Positions 10,130 to 22,200 of a DNA stretch of 39,221 bases are shown piece by piece; position 1 is the stretch's first letter; each line of letters starts with the position of its first letter. This DNA is from Gnetum montanum (taxonomy: Eukaryota; Streptophyta; Gnetopsida; Gnetales; Gnetaceae). The notes under the pieces were generated by a model. That model was not told the origin of the DNA. It ran no database searches and saw only the letters and a program-made list of their open reading frames with translations. The position numbers and the translations under genes were made by a program. The stretch spans positions 214,216 through 253,436 of the forward strand of contig MNCI01026504.1 of the NCBI GenBank assembly GCA_015680685.1, written 5' to 3'.

Positions 10130-13000
10130 TTACTACTACACCTCAACTAGTTGTTAATTATAATAATATTTATTCTCTTTCAAATCAATTGCAAATGATA
10201 CTAAATCTAGTATGATTCAAAAAGTTTTACAAAGTAAAAATATGTAAACTATTGATGCTACAATTAAGAGGGTGTTAGACCCCAAAAAAAAGTCTTATTG
10301 ATCAAATAGAGCATCAAATACACATGTGGCATGTGACAAACTAGATAGAAGGGGAAAAGATATACAAGTAGTATTTGATAGATTAAATAGAAATAACAAA
10401 AATGGAAAAGACTCAATGGATTTGGGGATGCCTATGAGGATTTCATCATTATAATTAGGCCACTAACAAAAGAAAGAAGCACTGTTTCCAAAAACAAAAA
10501 CAAAAAAAAAATCATCTTTAGATTGACAATTTGGAATAACTCTGCATGCTTAGATCCAAGTATGCTAAGCAAAAGGACATTACCAAGAGACATTACCAAA
10601 ATTATCTATAGCTCCATAGAGAGGGCAAACAAGAATATGAACCCCCAAGATGTCGTAAACCCTAGTGAAGAAGATACCAAAAAAAAAAAAAACAATTAAA
10701 TTTCAAGATGCTACAATTAAAGTATAGTTTACTATAAATAGTCTTCTACTTCGTGATTATACTTAATGGAAAGTAGAACAACATTATATCTCACCCTAAA
10801 TGTCTAATCCATTGAAATTGGACAAATGACCTGTACCTCATAGGTCACATATCTTAAACAAGAAATTGCATATTATTCATAAAAATTTATNTTTTTTTAC
10901 CGTTTTCAATTTACCTCTAATCTATTTTTTAGGATAAGTTTTTGTTTTAGTTATTTGTTTAAGCTAACGTTTTTCAGAGTGCTGGAAACTAAACTTATGG
11001 TATTTCCTGCTGGCGAGCTTGAGGTTACTGGAAACTAAACTGGAACTTATGGTATTTCAATGTCTTTAATTACCTTATTGAATTTGTCGTCGTTTGTTTT
11101 TATTTGCAGAATTCCTTTTCCAAAAGGTTTTATGCATAAGCATTCCATACTGTATTCGTCTTGAACCTTTGACTTTGGTTTGATCTCAAGACTCTTAATA
11201 GCTAAGCTGACGATGCATTCAATGTTGCAAATGTTGCTATGACTTCACGTCGTGGCTGCTATGATTTTCGACCAATTTCATCCACGGAGATTCAAGGAAG
11301 ATGAAAGTATCTTTAGATGATATATGTGAGTATTGTTGACAGAAAAGGACTGTGGATGCATATAAAAGTAAGCATGTAGTGGTGAAATGTAAAAGAAAGC
11401 ATGGAAAATGAATGTTACACGTGAAAATGAAAAAGCTTGTGTAATTTTTTTTAAAAAAAATTGAAAATTAAAAAGAAAGTTTTAACGGTATGGATAAAAT
11501 ATATATGCCATGTTGCATATAAAAGTAAGGGAGCGAAATGGAATAAAGAATATTTTAAATTTATATTATATGAAAAATTAAAAAAAAAACAATATAATTA
11601 TGATATCACATACTTAACAACTTTGACCCAAAGAAAACTTGAACATATCTCAAAAGAAAATTTAATATTTTGAGCAAATATTTTAAAACAAAACGTGGAA
11701 ATAGACGAAAACATAAAACATTCAGTTCCAGAGAAAGATGATAGTAAAGAAAGTAAAATAGGTGCATATCCACTGAGTAGACAACTGCTCGTAAGAACAA
11801 AGCTTCCAGTCAACTTCACAATCATGTGGATTTAAAACTTGCGTAAAGTGAGGAAACTATATGATCTTGACTGCACGATCTTACGATGATAACTAATGTT
11901 AAGTAGAAAAGAAAGCTTCAGCCAGCAAGTATGACGAGCAGAAATGAGAGCAACTAATCATAAGAAAAGTGCAGAAGAACATGAAGCAATTGATCAGTCC
12001 ATACCCTTCCTTGCAAGTTCTTCTTGCTTGATATAGGCTATTAAAATGTACGTTCAGTGACACTTGTTTGACATCCCATAATTGCAGTTTTAAAAACGTT
12101 GTTGGTTAAGAGGGTTTTGCATAAGCAATTTAAATCAGCCCTTCATCACCATAAATTGGTATGTTCCTCCCTGAACCAGCAAACAAAACAAAAAAGGCAA
12201 AGCTCTGGAATGACTACTCAAACGAAGCCCACCAGGATGAACGCTTCGGTATGACTTTGGAGTGGCTTTGATTTTTTGTCAATTTCGTACTCAAAATATC
12301 TAAAGCTTAACAGAATTGATAAATGCATTATATGCTATAACATCTGCAATGAATTTGACATTTTGGGTTTTTCTCCTAGCTTAGGAGTGTGTAGAATTGC
12401 AGCTTTAGAACTGTGAGCCATGGCACCTTAGGTAACTTTTGATGGTGAGTTAACAGGGTTTTGGGTGAGCAATTTTATGTCTACGCTAAATTTCTGACCT
12501 TTTTCCTGAATGGAATAGACGTTGCAAATATAACTATTTTTTATATTCTTTTGTTAACTGTTTCTTGGCTTTTAAGTTTATAAAGCATGAAGACTTTTTT
12601 CCCATGTCGCTGACAAAAAGGCTCTCTGCGAATCATGAAAGGTTTTACCATAGCTTGTATTTTCTTTCTTTTCAGGAGTAAAACAGAATGGTTAGAATTA
12701 TCAGAGAAAATAAGCAGGCTAGGCTAGGTGAGATGGAGTGACGAACTATTAATTTTAAACTATGTCTGAAAGAAGTTTCAAAGTTGAAATCAATATTTAG
12801 AAAATATAATCAAGTAGGTATAATCATTGATTTTTGTATCCATCCCTCCAAGAAAATTAAAGATTAGTTCCTAAAAATTTGCTGATGTAAATGCGTGCTT
12901 GATTATTCAATGGCATTACTAATGCACTGAAATTAAACCAATAAAGTTATAATCTATACCATACAAGTTATGTATTTTAACAAATTATATATATTTTGAG
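10130..13000. other. AT-rich interval without a supportable gene
   Basis: A local direct repeat, TGGAAACTAAAC...TTATGGTATTTC, occurs near 10982 and 11026. Loosely similar blocks (TGCATAAGCA, ACGTTGCAAAT/ATGTTGCAAAT) recur near 11130-11235, 12118 and 12460-12520, suggesting an old duplication. Frames at 11461-11673 (+) and 11598-11825 (-) are Lys/Ile- or Phe/Leu-rich without motifs. Confidence 0.4.
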
Positions 13001-14220
13001 AGAGAGGGACACTCATTTGGAGGGATGGTGAGGTACTTATTTCTAGGTACTAAATCTTGAGTTTGAGTTTAAGTGAAACCTCAGTTTGAGACTAGGTGCA
13101 GTCACTCTCAAAATCTCTCCCTCAACAAGAGATTGCCCTTTCAATTAGCTACCAACCCTCTACTCTTTGCTAGATTGCAAAATGCTTGACCTTACACAAG
13201 TTAAAGTTGACATCAAGTGAGTTAAACTAACATACATTCAAGTAGACAACCAACTATAGTATGTCATGATCAAATCCTTTGCTTGCTTAACTTAATGGTT
13301 AACCTGCCATCAAAAAAATAAAGACACCTAGATAATAATAAATATGATTATGTCAGATCTTTCTCTAACAAAAGATGAACAGATTATTCTAAATTAACTT
13401 TCTTTATTAAGGGAAAGATCTCTCCATTATTCTAACTTTGACTTTTAATTATTCTAACTTTAACTTTTTAACATTCATGTCTTGATCCTTTTCAATGTTA
13501 ACCTTGCAACTTTCATGGAAGGTCCCACCAATGGCAAAAACATGTTTAACATGTTTTGTTTGACCCTTGCTTGGTTGCTTTAGAAATTGGCAATGCCCAT
13601 TGTGAACTTGGGCTTAGCTTTGCTTCATATAGTGTTTAGCATTGTGAGGGTGAGGGGCAACAGCCAATTTAATTTGTGAATTCATTGATTAGGAAAAAGT
13701 TATCTCATATAATAGGTGCTTAATAAAAAAAATCTTAGGATATGGGAAGCATTTTGTAAGTGTTTTAAACATAGCAAAGGGTTGACCCTAGATATATTAA
13801 ATGTCTCACCTATATCTTGAAACATCTACATCATAAAATATTGAGAGTGTCCTAATCATAAAATTTTCCATGAATATGTAAAATTACAGTCTTGACTTCA
13901 AAAAGTTAATGTCCATATGCATACTTAACTTGCAGAAGTCAAAGTTGCAAGTTTAGATACTTTTATGTTCTACCTAAGTATATATCTTAACATGCCTAGA
14001 AGTCAACTAGTTTGGATTCAACTCATTAAAACAATCAAATTCATTCTATTCTTCTATCTAAATCAATCTTAACCAAATCCATTTCATCTTTTCTTATGTT
14101 TCATGCTCCTATCAATATGCTAATTATTTTTCATTATAAAGAACTTAGTATGTTTACACAAAGCATGGTCAATGATTTTCATTTATGGCAAATCATGGCT
14201 TATAACAATAATACGTCAAA
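13000..14220. other. AT-rich interval, possible old repeat
   Basis: 13000-13200 has alternating segments (TTGAGTTTGAGTTTAAGTGA, CTCTCCCTCAACAAGAG) that look like a transposon edge. I find no second copy in the window. Nothing is recognised in the rest. Confidence 0.3.
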
Positions 14221-14224
14221 TAAG

Positions 14225-14340
14225 TTAATCTAGTAGTAAAATTTTTGATGTGGAAGTTTAAGTTATGGGTTTAATTCTAGTTGGTAACGGTGTGTTACCA
14301 AGTTTTACAAAAGTTATATAATTAGATGTATACACACACA
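14225..14340 (+). repeat. tRNA-derived SINE family 1, copy B
   Basis: TAATCTAGTAGTAAAA (A box, from 14226), TTTTTGATGTGGAAG, GGGTTTAATTCTAGTTGG (B box, from 14267) and GTGTTACCAAG follow the family order. An ACACACACAGACACACA run (~14333-14349) marks its tail. Confidence 0.6.
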
Positions 14341-14446
14341 GACACACAAGTTTCTAGGGGTATATATAGTTATACAAAAGTTTTAGGTTGGTTATATATT
14401 TAAGGGTATATATAGTCATATATAGTCATCTAGTTTCAACTCCAGC

Positions 14447-14560
14447 AATGAGGTGTTAACCTACTGGTAAAACTTTTGATTTGAAAACTCCTAGTCATGG
14501 GTTCCGATGGGCAATGTTGAGTTATAAAATTCTAATTAACCTATATTACAATTCTTTTGG
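14447..14560 (+). repeat. tRNA-derived SINE family 1, copy C
   Basis: GAGGTGTTAACCTACTGGTA (A box), ACTTTTGATTTGAAAACTCC, TCATGGGTTCCGATGGG (B box) and GAGTTATAAAATTCTAA in order. This is one of the clearest copies. Confidence 0.68.
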
Positions 14561-14705
14561 AGTTCCCTAGTTTAAGCTCCAACACCCCCCACCAATGAAA
14601 GATCCCCTATTAAGTACATTGAAAACTAGATTGGACTCAAAACCAATTTAAATATATTTTTATAAATTGAAATTGAAATTTAATTACATCTATATAGATT
14701 AGAGG

Positions 14706-14815
14706 GGGTGTGTTGAGACACATGTTACCTTAAGTAAAACTTTTAATTTGATAACTCTAAATTATGGATTTGATTTTAGTGGGTAATATTAAGTTATAGA
14801 ATTCTAATGTACCTA
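14706..14815 (+). repeat. tRNA-derived SINE family 1, copy D
   Basis: GTTACCTTAAGTAAAACTTT, TAATTTGATAACTCTAA, GGATTTGATTTTAGTGGG (B box), AGTTATAGAATTCTAATGTA. It lies 145-150 bases after copy C, in the same orientation. Confidence 0.62.
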
Positions 14816-15734
14816 TGTATCTTTGGATAAAGTAGGCAAAAATTTAATAAAAATTTACTATGATGGGTCACCTTACTATGATTGATAACAATTTTTCTAA
14901 CATAAATAATTTTTTAATGAATCACCCATGATATTTACCATGGCAAGCAAGGAAACTCCCAATGTCAATTAGTACCTCCTAACCCCTTTTGGATTAGTTG
15001 ACGCGCTTCAACTAGGACTTTTTTTTTACCATAAGCAAAGCTCAAACTCCCAACTTCAGCCTTTTGATAGACAGGCTAATAAGTTATGGTTAGGTTACAG
15101 CAGAATTGGAAAATGACAACCAGCAAGGATAAGCTTATCAGGCCAATGAGTTGTAGCAAATGGTAAAAAGGCCATGATAAGCTTTCACAACTGAACCTTC
15201 AGAATAAATTAATTTCCATTCCATATCAATGAAAATAAATATTCATATCCTAGTCCTCTGTCGTTGCCAATAGCTTACTGTTTCAGAAACAATGGTTTCA
15301 ATCACATGACAAGTAAACTCGTTACTACTAGTTATATCAGAAAAAAATAATCAACCCAAAAATATACATCAAAACCAAATTACAGCCTGTTCACTCTCAT
15401 AACTGTTTTCTGCTCTACTTTCTGCTGATTGGAGTGCATTTTTTTTTGAACAGCAGCTATCATTGAATAAATTCTAAAAAAGAAAAAAAAAACATCTGTA
15501 TGCTTACAATTGGTACGTGTAGCAGCATTTTGCACTGCCACTATTCAACAAGTCCATAACAAAAACAGAGTTAAAAATAGAAGGCATGTCTTCTCTTTCC
15601 TGAAAAAAATTATCAAATTGATATTAATATCCAATAATCTTACCATATTTTTGAAACTGCAACTCAATTTAATTATATTCATTGAGGGCATCTTGAATCT
15701 ATTCAAATCACACTAATTTCAGAATCCCTTTTAT

Positions 15735-15825
15735 AAAATTGTCTATAAATGTTGCCGACTGAAATTGAACTTGTGACCTGGGTGTTTTCAAGTCAAAACT
15801 CTTAACAGGTAACACCTCTTTGTCT
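15735..15825 (-). repeat. tRNA-derived SINE family 1, copy G
   Basis: On the minus strand: AGAGGTGTTACCTGTTAAGA, GTTTTGACTTGAAAACAC, then CAAGTTCAATTTCAGTCGG in the B-box position. It lies downstream of the glycosyltransferase stop codon. Confidence 0.58.
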
Positions 15826-16175
15826 AACAATCATATAGCTTCAGATCCCAAACCTCCCTAAAATTGCCTTTTTCCATATAATATGCTAGATACTACGATA
15901 AAAAAAACATCAAAAAACACGTGACATTGCTCTGTTAAAATATTCAAAAATGATTGATCATATCAATGTACATATCAACAAAAAAAATTTAATGATACAA
16001 AATCAGAGTTGTTCTGGACTGCTGAGTGGTTTCTAGTTCAGGCTTCCATATGTATATGTTAGGCAATTTTAAAAGTTCAGAATACCTAGGATGTACAGAT
16101 GACGCAACAGCTATACCTTGCAAATAGCTAATTCTTTGCATAAACAGGTCGATGAACTGTACATATATGCTGAAA

Positions 16176-16203
16176 CTAATCATGTGTCAGCTTCTCACTT
16201 TCC
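16176..16203 (-). CDS. Exon 4 of the glycosyltransferase gene (C-terminal tail and stop)
   Basis: Acceptor CATCTTGCAG precedes a G that completes the phase-2 AG codon to Arg. Then come ESEKLTHD and TAG. Intron 3 is 245 bp and has a T-rich tract before the AG. Short, variable C-terminal tails after the last Cys are normal in this family. No canonical AATAAA was seen in the first ~300 bases downstream, so the 3' end is not placed. Confidence 0.75.
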
Positions 16204-19200
16204 CTGCAAGATGCATTTTTTATGAGATTTCTGTATTAAAAGCCAAATACTTGCAGCAGAGAAAGAGGAGATGAAGCAGGGGGGAAAACCAGAACAGACT
16301 GCTCTACAACAACCATTTTTTAAACTAAGATGTATACGAGACATGAAAGACCAATACAATCATAAAATGCAATCAATGTCGGTGCATAATTTAAATACGC
16401 ACAACAATTAAATAGAAATAAATAAAAATAAAAATAAAAGCATGACACCTGCATTGAAGGGGATCTTTCCATGTGAATTCTTCCTCTTCTATCTCCATGG
16501 GAGTCATTGACTGAAATCGTTTCCAGTCATCAAGCATCATCTTCACATCATGTAGTTTGCTTCTTAATCCATAGCAGCAATTCGCATGCATGGTGCACAC
16601 CTCTTCTAAATCTTTGCTTGGTTCACAAAACCCACCAAAGTATGCAGTATCTAGAAATCTTATTTCCAATCCCATTTCTTTGATGGCTTTGTCAAACTTA
16701 ATGTTATTGAGTACATCTTGATCATGTTTACCAGGATAGAACTCGTGGGACATGTACCAATACTTGTAGAACTGAATTGTTCGATTGTTAGACTTCACAA
16801 AATTAAAGCCACCATTTACATTGTTTTCTAAGGCTTCAGGACTACCCGTAAAGTGATCACAAGCAAAATGGATGTCTGCATCATTTCTAAAATGTGGGAA
16901 TGGACTCCTAAACCACATTACATCTGCATCCTGCAGAAACAGTAAAAATAATAATCTATACTCTAATTGTTTATTTTAAAGCAATAATAGCAACATGAGC
17001 CATAGAAACTTGACATACAGGAGGTTCTGTGATGTTCTGTAAAGAGACAATCTGTAATCAAAATTGATTTTTTAGACAAGTAATATTCTTTGAATTAGCT
17101 AGGTTAATTCATACTCAACAAGAATTAATAGCATTGTTAATACAACCATGTGATATCATTTCTAAATACATTGTTATTTGCTATAAAAAAGCTACGGGAT
17201 TTTCATGAATACTTATAAACACAGCTTCAATTTCTTTTTAAGAAGACAGATGAGTCAATAATCATACTTTCTTTCTTTCTTTGGTTTGGTTGAAAACTAC
17301 AAAAACTGGAATATATATAACTACAAAGACTCTGACCCTGAGGTTTAATTTTACAAGACAATTCTACCAGAAATCAATGAAGAATAATAATCCTCTTTAC
17401 TTTATCCCATTCAATGGGTTTGACTAAAAAAGGGTCCTCACCCAAAGGCTGATCCTTAATCCTGGAAGGGTAAGTGGAAAAGTAAAATCCTAACCTCTTT
17501 TCAAGTGGCTTCACCCAAGCTAAAACCCAGGTCTTATAACTTGATAAACAAGCACCTTACCATCATTCCAAGTGATAGCCCCCTATTCAATAGGTTTGTG
17601 TCACGCCCTCATTCTCAAATGGTGCCATTTCATGACCAGGAATTGTAAGTATGGTAAAAAGACCCTTAATGAAAGGGTATATTATAATTACAAGCATGTC
17701 ATTTGAGGAAACCTTTGGGGGTTTGACCTAAGGTACATGGAGTTGTAAAACAATGGCAAATAGCAATAGCGAGGTGAAGTGGAACAACAAGACGCTAGGC
17801 CACCTCTTTTGGCCAGATCTATGCCTACTTGTAGTAAGAGTGCTAGATTGCCTCTAAGGGATTGATGCTGAAGGAAAACAACCCTAGGAACCTTGACCCT
17901 GATAGCCTCATTTCATTCCAATTTCCTTATTAATAAAGTTCATTTTCATTTCCTTCTGCATTTTCCCTGTCACGTTTAATATGCATACTGTTAAATACAA
18001 TGTATATTTGATGTTTGTAGTGGCATCTCAAAATTGACTATTGGTCACAATATTAGCAATATTTTACAGTTACTGATCAATCTGAAACAGATACTTTATG
18101 TGTCTTCTTTCACATGGATTCCTTGTTCTCAATTTCATCTTCAACATGATTTTGGGTTCTTACAAGTCTTAAACAGTTGCAAACTTTTCTGTTCTAAGCG
18201 GCTTCATTTTATGGATGTGTCCCTTTATTTAAGTTGTGCCCTGTGAAAAATACCAATTTTTTTGAGAAAAGTTCAGGAATGTATTAATGTAAAATATGTA
18301 CAGCAAGGAAATACAAGGGGAAGAAAAATCCCCCAATCATACAAGACTTAAAACCACAAAGGTCGCCTATTTGTGGCTACTGGAATCCTCACGGCAGTCG
18401 CTTGTTTCATGGCTGCCATCCCCACCCCTCCAAACGCGGTCATCAATGCAGTTAACACACTAATCCGTAGCTTCGTTTGAGAGGGGGGCAAGGGGGGGCA
18501 CAAAATCCATTTGGTCCGTTGGGAGCGGGTGGTGCACCCCCGAAGCGCGGGTGGCTTGGGCATCATGTCATTCGAGGACGAGTTCATGATAGGACAACAA
18601 TGGTTAGTGCTCCCGTTTTCGCGCCCGCATAGAGAACCGATCCCATGGATCTGCATCATGAATGCCAAATATCTGCGCTGGCATTCGGGGGCGCAGGATT
18701 CTAGGCCTTGGCAAGCACTATGCCGGCACATGCGTGCGATGTAGACCTTGGGCTGGGGGGCCCTCGAGCCACAGGCCCTTCTAACGGCCAAGTACCCCCG
18801 GCTAGACAGCTGGCTGCAGATCTAGCAGGGGTGACTGCCCAAAAAAATAAAAATCTTCCTGTGGTTGCTCCAGAACGATGCGCTGCCAGTACGGGCCCTG
18901 CTGCGACGGCGCGGAATTCTAAATAGTGATACGTGTCCTACATGCGGCGCTGCTGCTGAAACGACGCAACACTTCGCGGTTGAGTGCCCTTGCATGCGCG
19001 CCATGTGGCGTGCGGTGGCAATGCCCCCCCAAGGCGCCTCACGGGTGACTCCCGGGCCACACTACTTTTATGGGTAGCGTGGAAGGCACGNAGAATAACG
19101 TAGTTTTCCAGCAGCAACAGCGCCCCCCTCCGCAGCAGTTGGTCTCCTAGGCTCTCACCGCATGGAAGGAAATCGAGACGACGATGGGAATCACGCCCAC

Positions 19201-22200
19201 TTTCAAACCAGACTACACCACGTTCCAGGAGGACAAGGCGCTTTGGCAGATGGTGGCCCAGTGCGACTGGTCTGACCCTCTACAGCGGCTGGTCGGGGAT
19301 CCAGATCTAGTTGACGACGCATTTTTCTCCAACTGGGTCAACAACCGTACCTTCTTCCGCGGGCGTGAAATCTGGATTACAGAATCTTCGATTGCCAGCT
19401 ATCTGGGGGCCTCGATCGCTGGACAGATCATTTTTCCCTCCACCCGCGGCCTCCAAGACGCGAAAATGTTCTTTGATGGGCCTGTTCCCTGAACTAGGAG
19501 CCGACAAGTGCCCAGATCTTCCCTGCCACACCTATGGGCCCAGGGCGCAAATCTGGTGGACTGTTTCTTCGTCCAGTCTGGCAATGCCTCCAAGTTGTAG
19601 GGCCTGCACTTCGTCTTCCTGCGGTATCTCAAGTTGGGTAGCCAGGTCAACCTCCCCTACTTCTTTAAGGAGGCCCTTACACTCAATTGCTNNNNNNNNN
19701 NNNNNNNNNNNNNNNNNNNNNNNNNNNNNNNNNNNNNNNNNNNNNNNNNNNNNNNNNNNNNNNNNNNNNNNNNNNNNNNNNNNNNNNNNNNNNNNNNNAA
19801 ACTGGAATGAGGAGCTTCGGTAGGCCACGCAGAGGGTGGCGGACGAAGTACAGGAAAAGTGGGAAGCCAAATGGAATGAAGCCCTCGCGTAGGCCTGGGC
19901 CGACATTGAAGCCCAAGTCACCAAGCGCGAGCAGGAATGGGTTAGACAGCAGGAGCTAATGGCTGAAGCTGCCAGGGCCCGCCTCATTGACAAAATCAGG
20001 GCCCAAGTTCGGGAAGAGTTAACTCAAGAAGAGGAGGCCCAGAGACGACGTGAGCAGGCGGAGCAGGTGGAGCAAGAGCGGCTCCAGGAGGAGGAAGACC
20101 AACGACAGAGACAGCTTGACCACGCCCACAGGGACAAAGGGACATGACACAAAAACCTAAAAATCGCAGACCCAAGGAGGCAACCAGCGACAGAGCTCTG
20201 GGTTTTTTGTAGCATCATGCGACAAAGGGACATGACACAAAAACCTAAAATCGCAGACCCAAGGAGCCCAAACCCATCATGACTACCAGAACCCAATTGC
20301 CAAAAAAATACACAAAACCCAATCACCAAAAAAGGACATAGAACCAAGAAACAAGAAAAGGCCACAATCCCGCAGACCCATAAGAGGATCCTCATGTCCT
20401 ACTAGTAGCACGTATGCTGTAAACTCCCTTGAGGGTTGTCTCAACCCCAAATCAATTTGTAACTGTGTTTACTTGGAGCAAGACATTGATCTCGACAATC
20501 ACCCAACACATCTAGGCTTTGGCAAAACTGGGAAGGCAGGACACCCACCCCAACCACACCTCCAACACCATGCTCTCCTGTTCCAACATCTCTCACTCAA
20601 CAACTTATGTTACCTTTCAAACCAACCTATCACACCCTCGTCCCAAGTGGGCTACCTCAAAAGTAACTGGGGCCCCAAGAGGGACCTACAGCACCCTACC
20701 TTTGTGGGTCACAATCTTCCAATTGTTGTCTTGTGATTTCTGGCCCAAACCCTTCTAGCCAAGTTCCTTTTGCTTAACCCTGCAATCTTTTGTCAAACGC
20801 CCTGATTTTCCACAAGTGCCACCGTGTGTCTTGGCACCACCACACACACACACCCCAACCCCAGTACAGTCACCACATTCTTGCATTCTATGACAACCTT
20901 TTCCTCCCTCAAGGGGAGGACCAACGTTATCTCCTAAACCAAATCCTTCAAGGATAGCAACCTCCAAATGCAAAACCAAGTGAAACCCATTTATTCCCTA
21001 GACCTTGTAAATCAATCGAAAGAGATAAACTCACCAAAAAACCTGGCCAGGGTTCTAAGGAAATCTAAGGTCCAAAACTCCCATGGGATCCTCGAAAGAT
21101 GGATCAAAATTGGGGCCTTGGCAAAAAGGTCCGAGACATGATGTGCACCCGATCGCCAATGAGTCAGGGCCAAACCTCTTGCCCCAAAAAACCATGGACC
21201 ACCAATTAAAACCCTATCCCTCCTCTGCACTTTGAAAAGAGAAAAGCAATAGATTCTCTGAGAGGCTGCGCACCTCCACATGACAAAAACTCAGTGGACC
21301 GCAATCCACTTTTTAACCAAATCTAAATTAGGGCCAGCACCAATAGAAATGAACTTCCCTATCAAGCTTAACTCAACTGTTGTGAGCCCCTCCAAAGGTA
21401 GCGCATTCACATGCAGGTGCATCAAACCTTCCCCCTGCTCCCACACTTCAATCCCTCCCACTCTAGGGCACCAAGAAGCCCCCACAACCCACCACCCCCC
21501 CTCCAGCTGCAAACCCAGGAAACCAGCACTCTCGACCCTGAAACCTCCACCTAACGCCCCTCCCGCGACTGCATCATTGCCCACTCCACCTACCGCTTTG
21601 CCACCCACCACTTCTCTACCCTCCATGCTCCCTAAGCTCCTGCCCAAACCCAGTCGAAAATCCACCTTCTGTTTTAGTTTGGAACATTTTAGGGTATTAT
21701 GAGTCATAGGTTAAAAAGATATATTTTAATGGTAATGCCTTAAAAAAAGACTTATTCATACAAACCTGTAATTTTTTTAATAAACCAGTACAAAGATGCT
21801 GCTAGCATAAGCAATCCTTCCTTTCAGGAATATTGGCAGGATACAACTATAGATGATATTTACAACTGGCTTTATTAGCCTCTTAAGAAAGTAAACTGCT
21901 TTTACAACTTTCACCTAAAAAAAGGTAAAATATTGCATAGTTTTATATGGAATTATAAAGAAAAAAGTCAAATTAAAATCGTTTCCTGGGCCATCCATAT
22001 AAACAAGCTAAAAGAATTTATAATGAAGTTTTGAATTTTATATCAATCAACAAAGCATATCAAGCATGGCCAATGCCAACAAGAAATGAAATTTTGTTGG
22101 TAGAGGATCTAAGTACTAGTAGAAGAAAAAAATCATGATACATGTGCATACCGTAAAAACAAAGTTATAGCCCATCTCAAGAATGGTTCTCAGAAATTTG

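Larger units (their letters stand above)
16931..22151 (-). other. Intron 2 of the glycosyltransferase gene, 5.2 kb, filled with retroelement relics
   Basis: This GT-AG, phase-0 intron splits the FTD|DAD motif region. It contains two dispersed repeats (17465-17590, 17720-17960), LINE-derived pieces on both strands (18254-21707) and an assembly gap. The flanking intron sequence is AT-rich (about one third GC by eye), whereas the LINE block is clearly GC-rich. Confidence 0.85.

Noticed and set aside
11461-11825. Overlapping frames on both strands
   Set aside because: Lys/Ile- or Phe/Ser-rich low-complexity products, no motif; chance frames in AT-rich DNA.
18348-18791. 147-codon minus-strand frame
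   Set aside because: Antisense shadow of the plus-strand LINE RT relic, which shows real domain motifs.
20024-20395. Minus-strand 123-codon Cys/Trp/Ser-rich frame
   Set aside because: Partly the antisense of the plus-strand coiled coil, and partly a 47-bp repeat.
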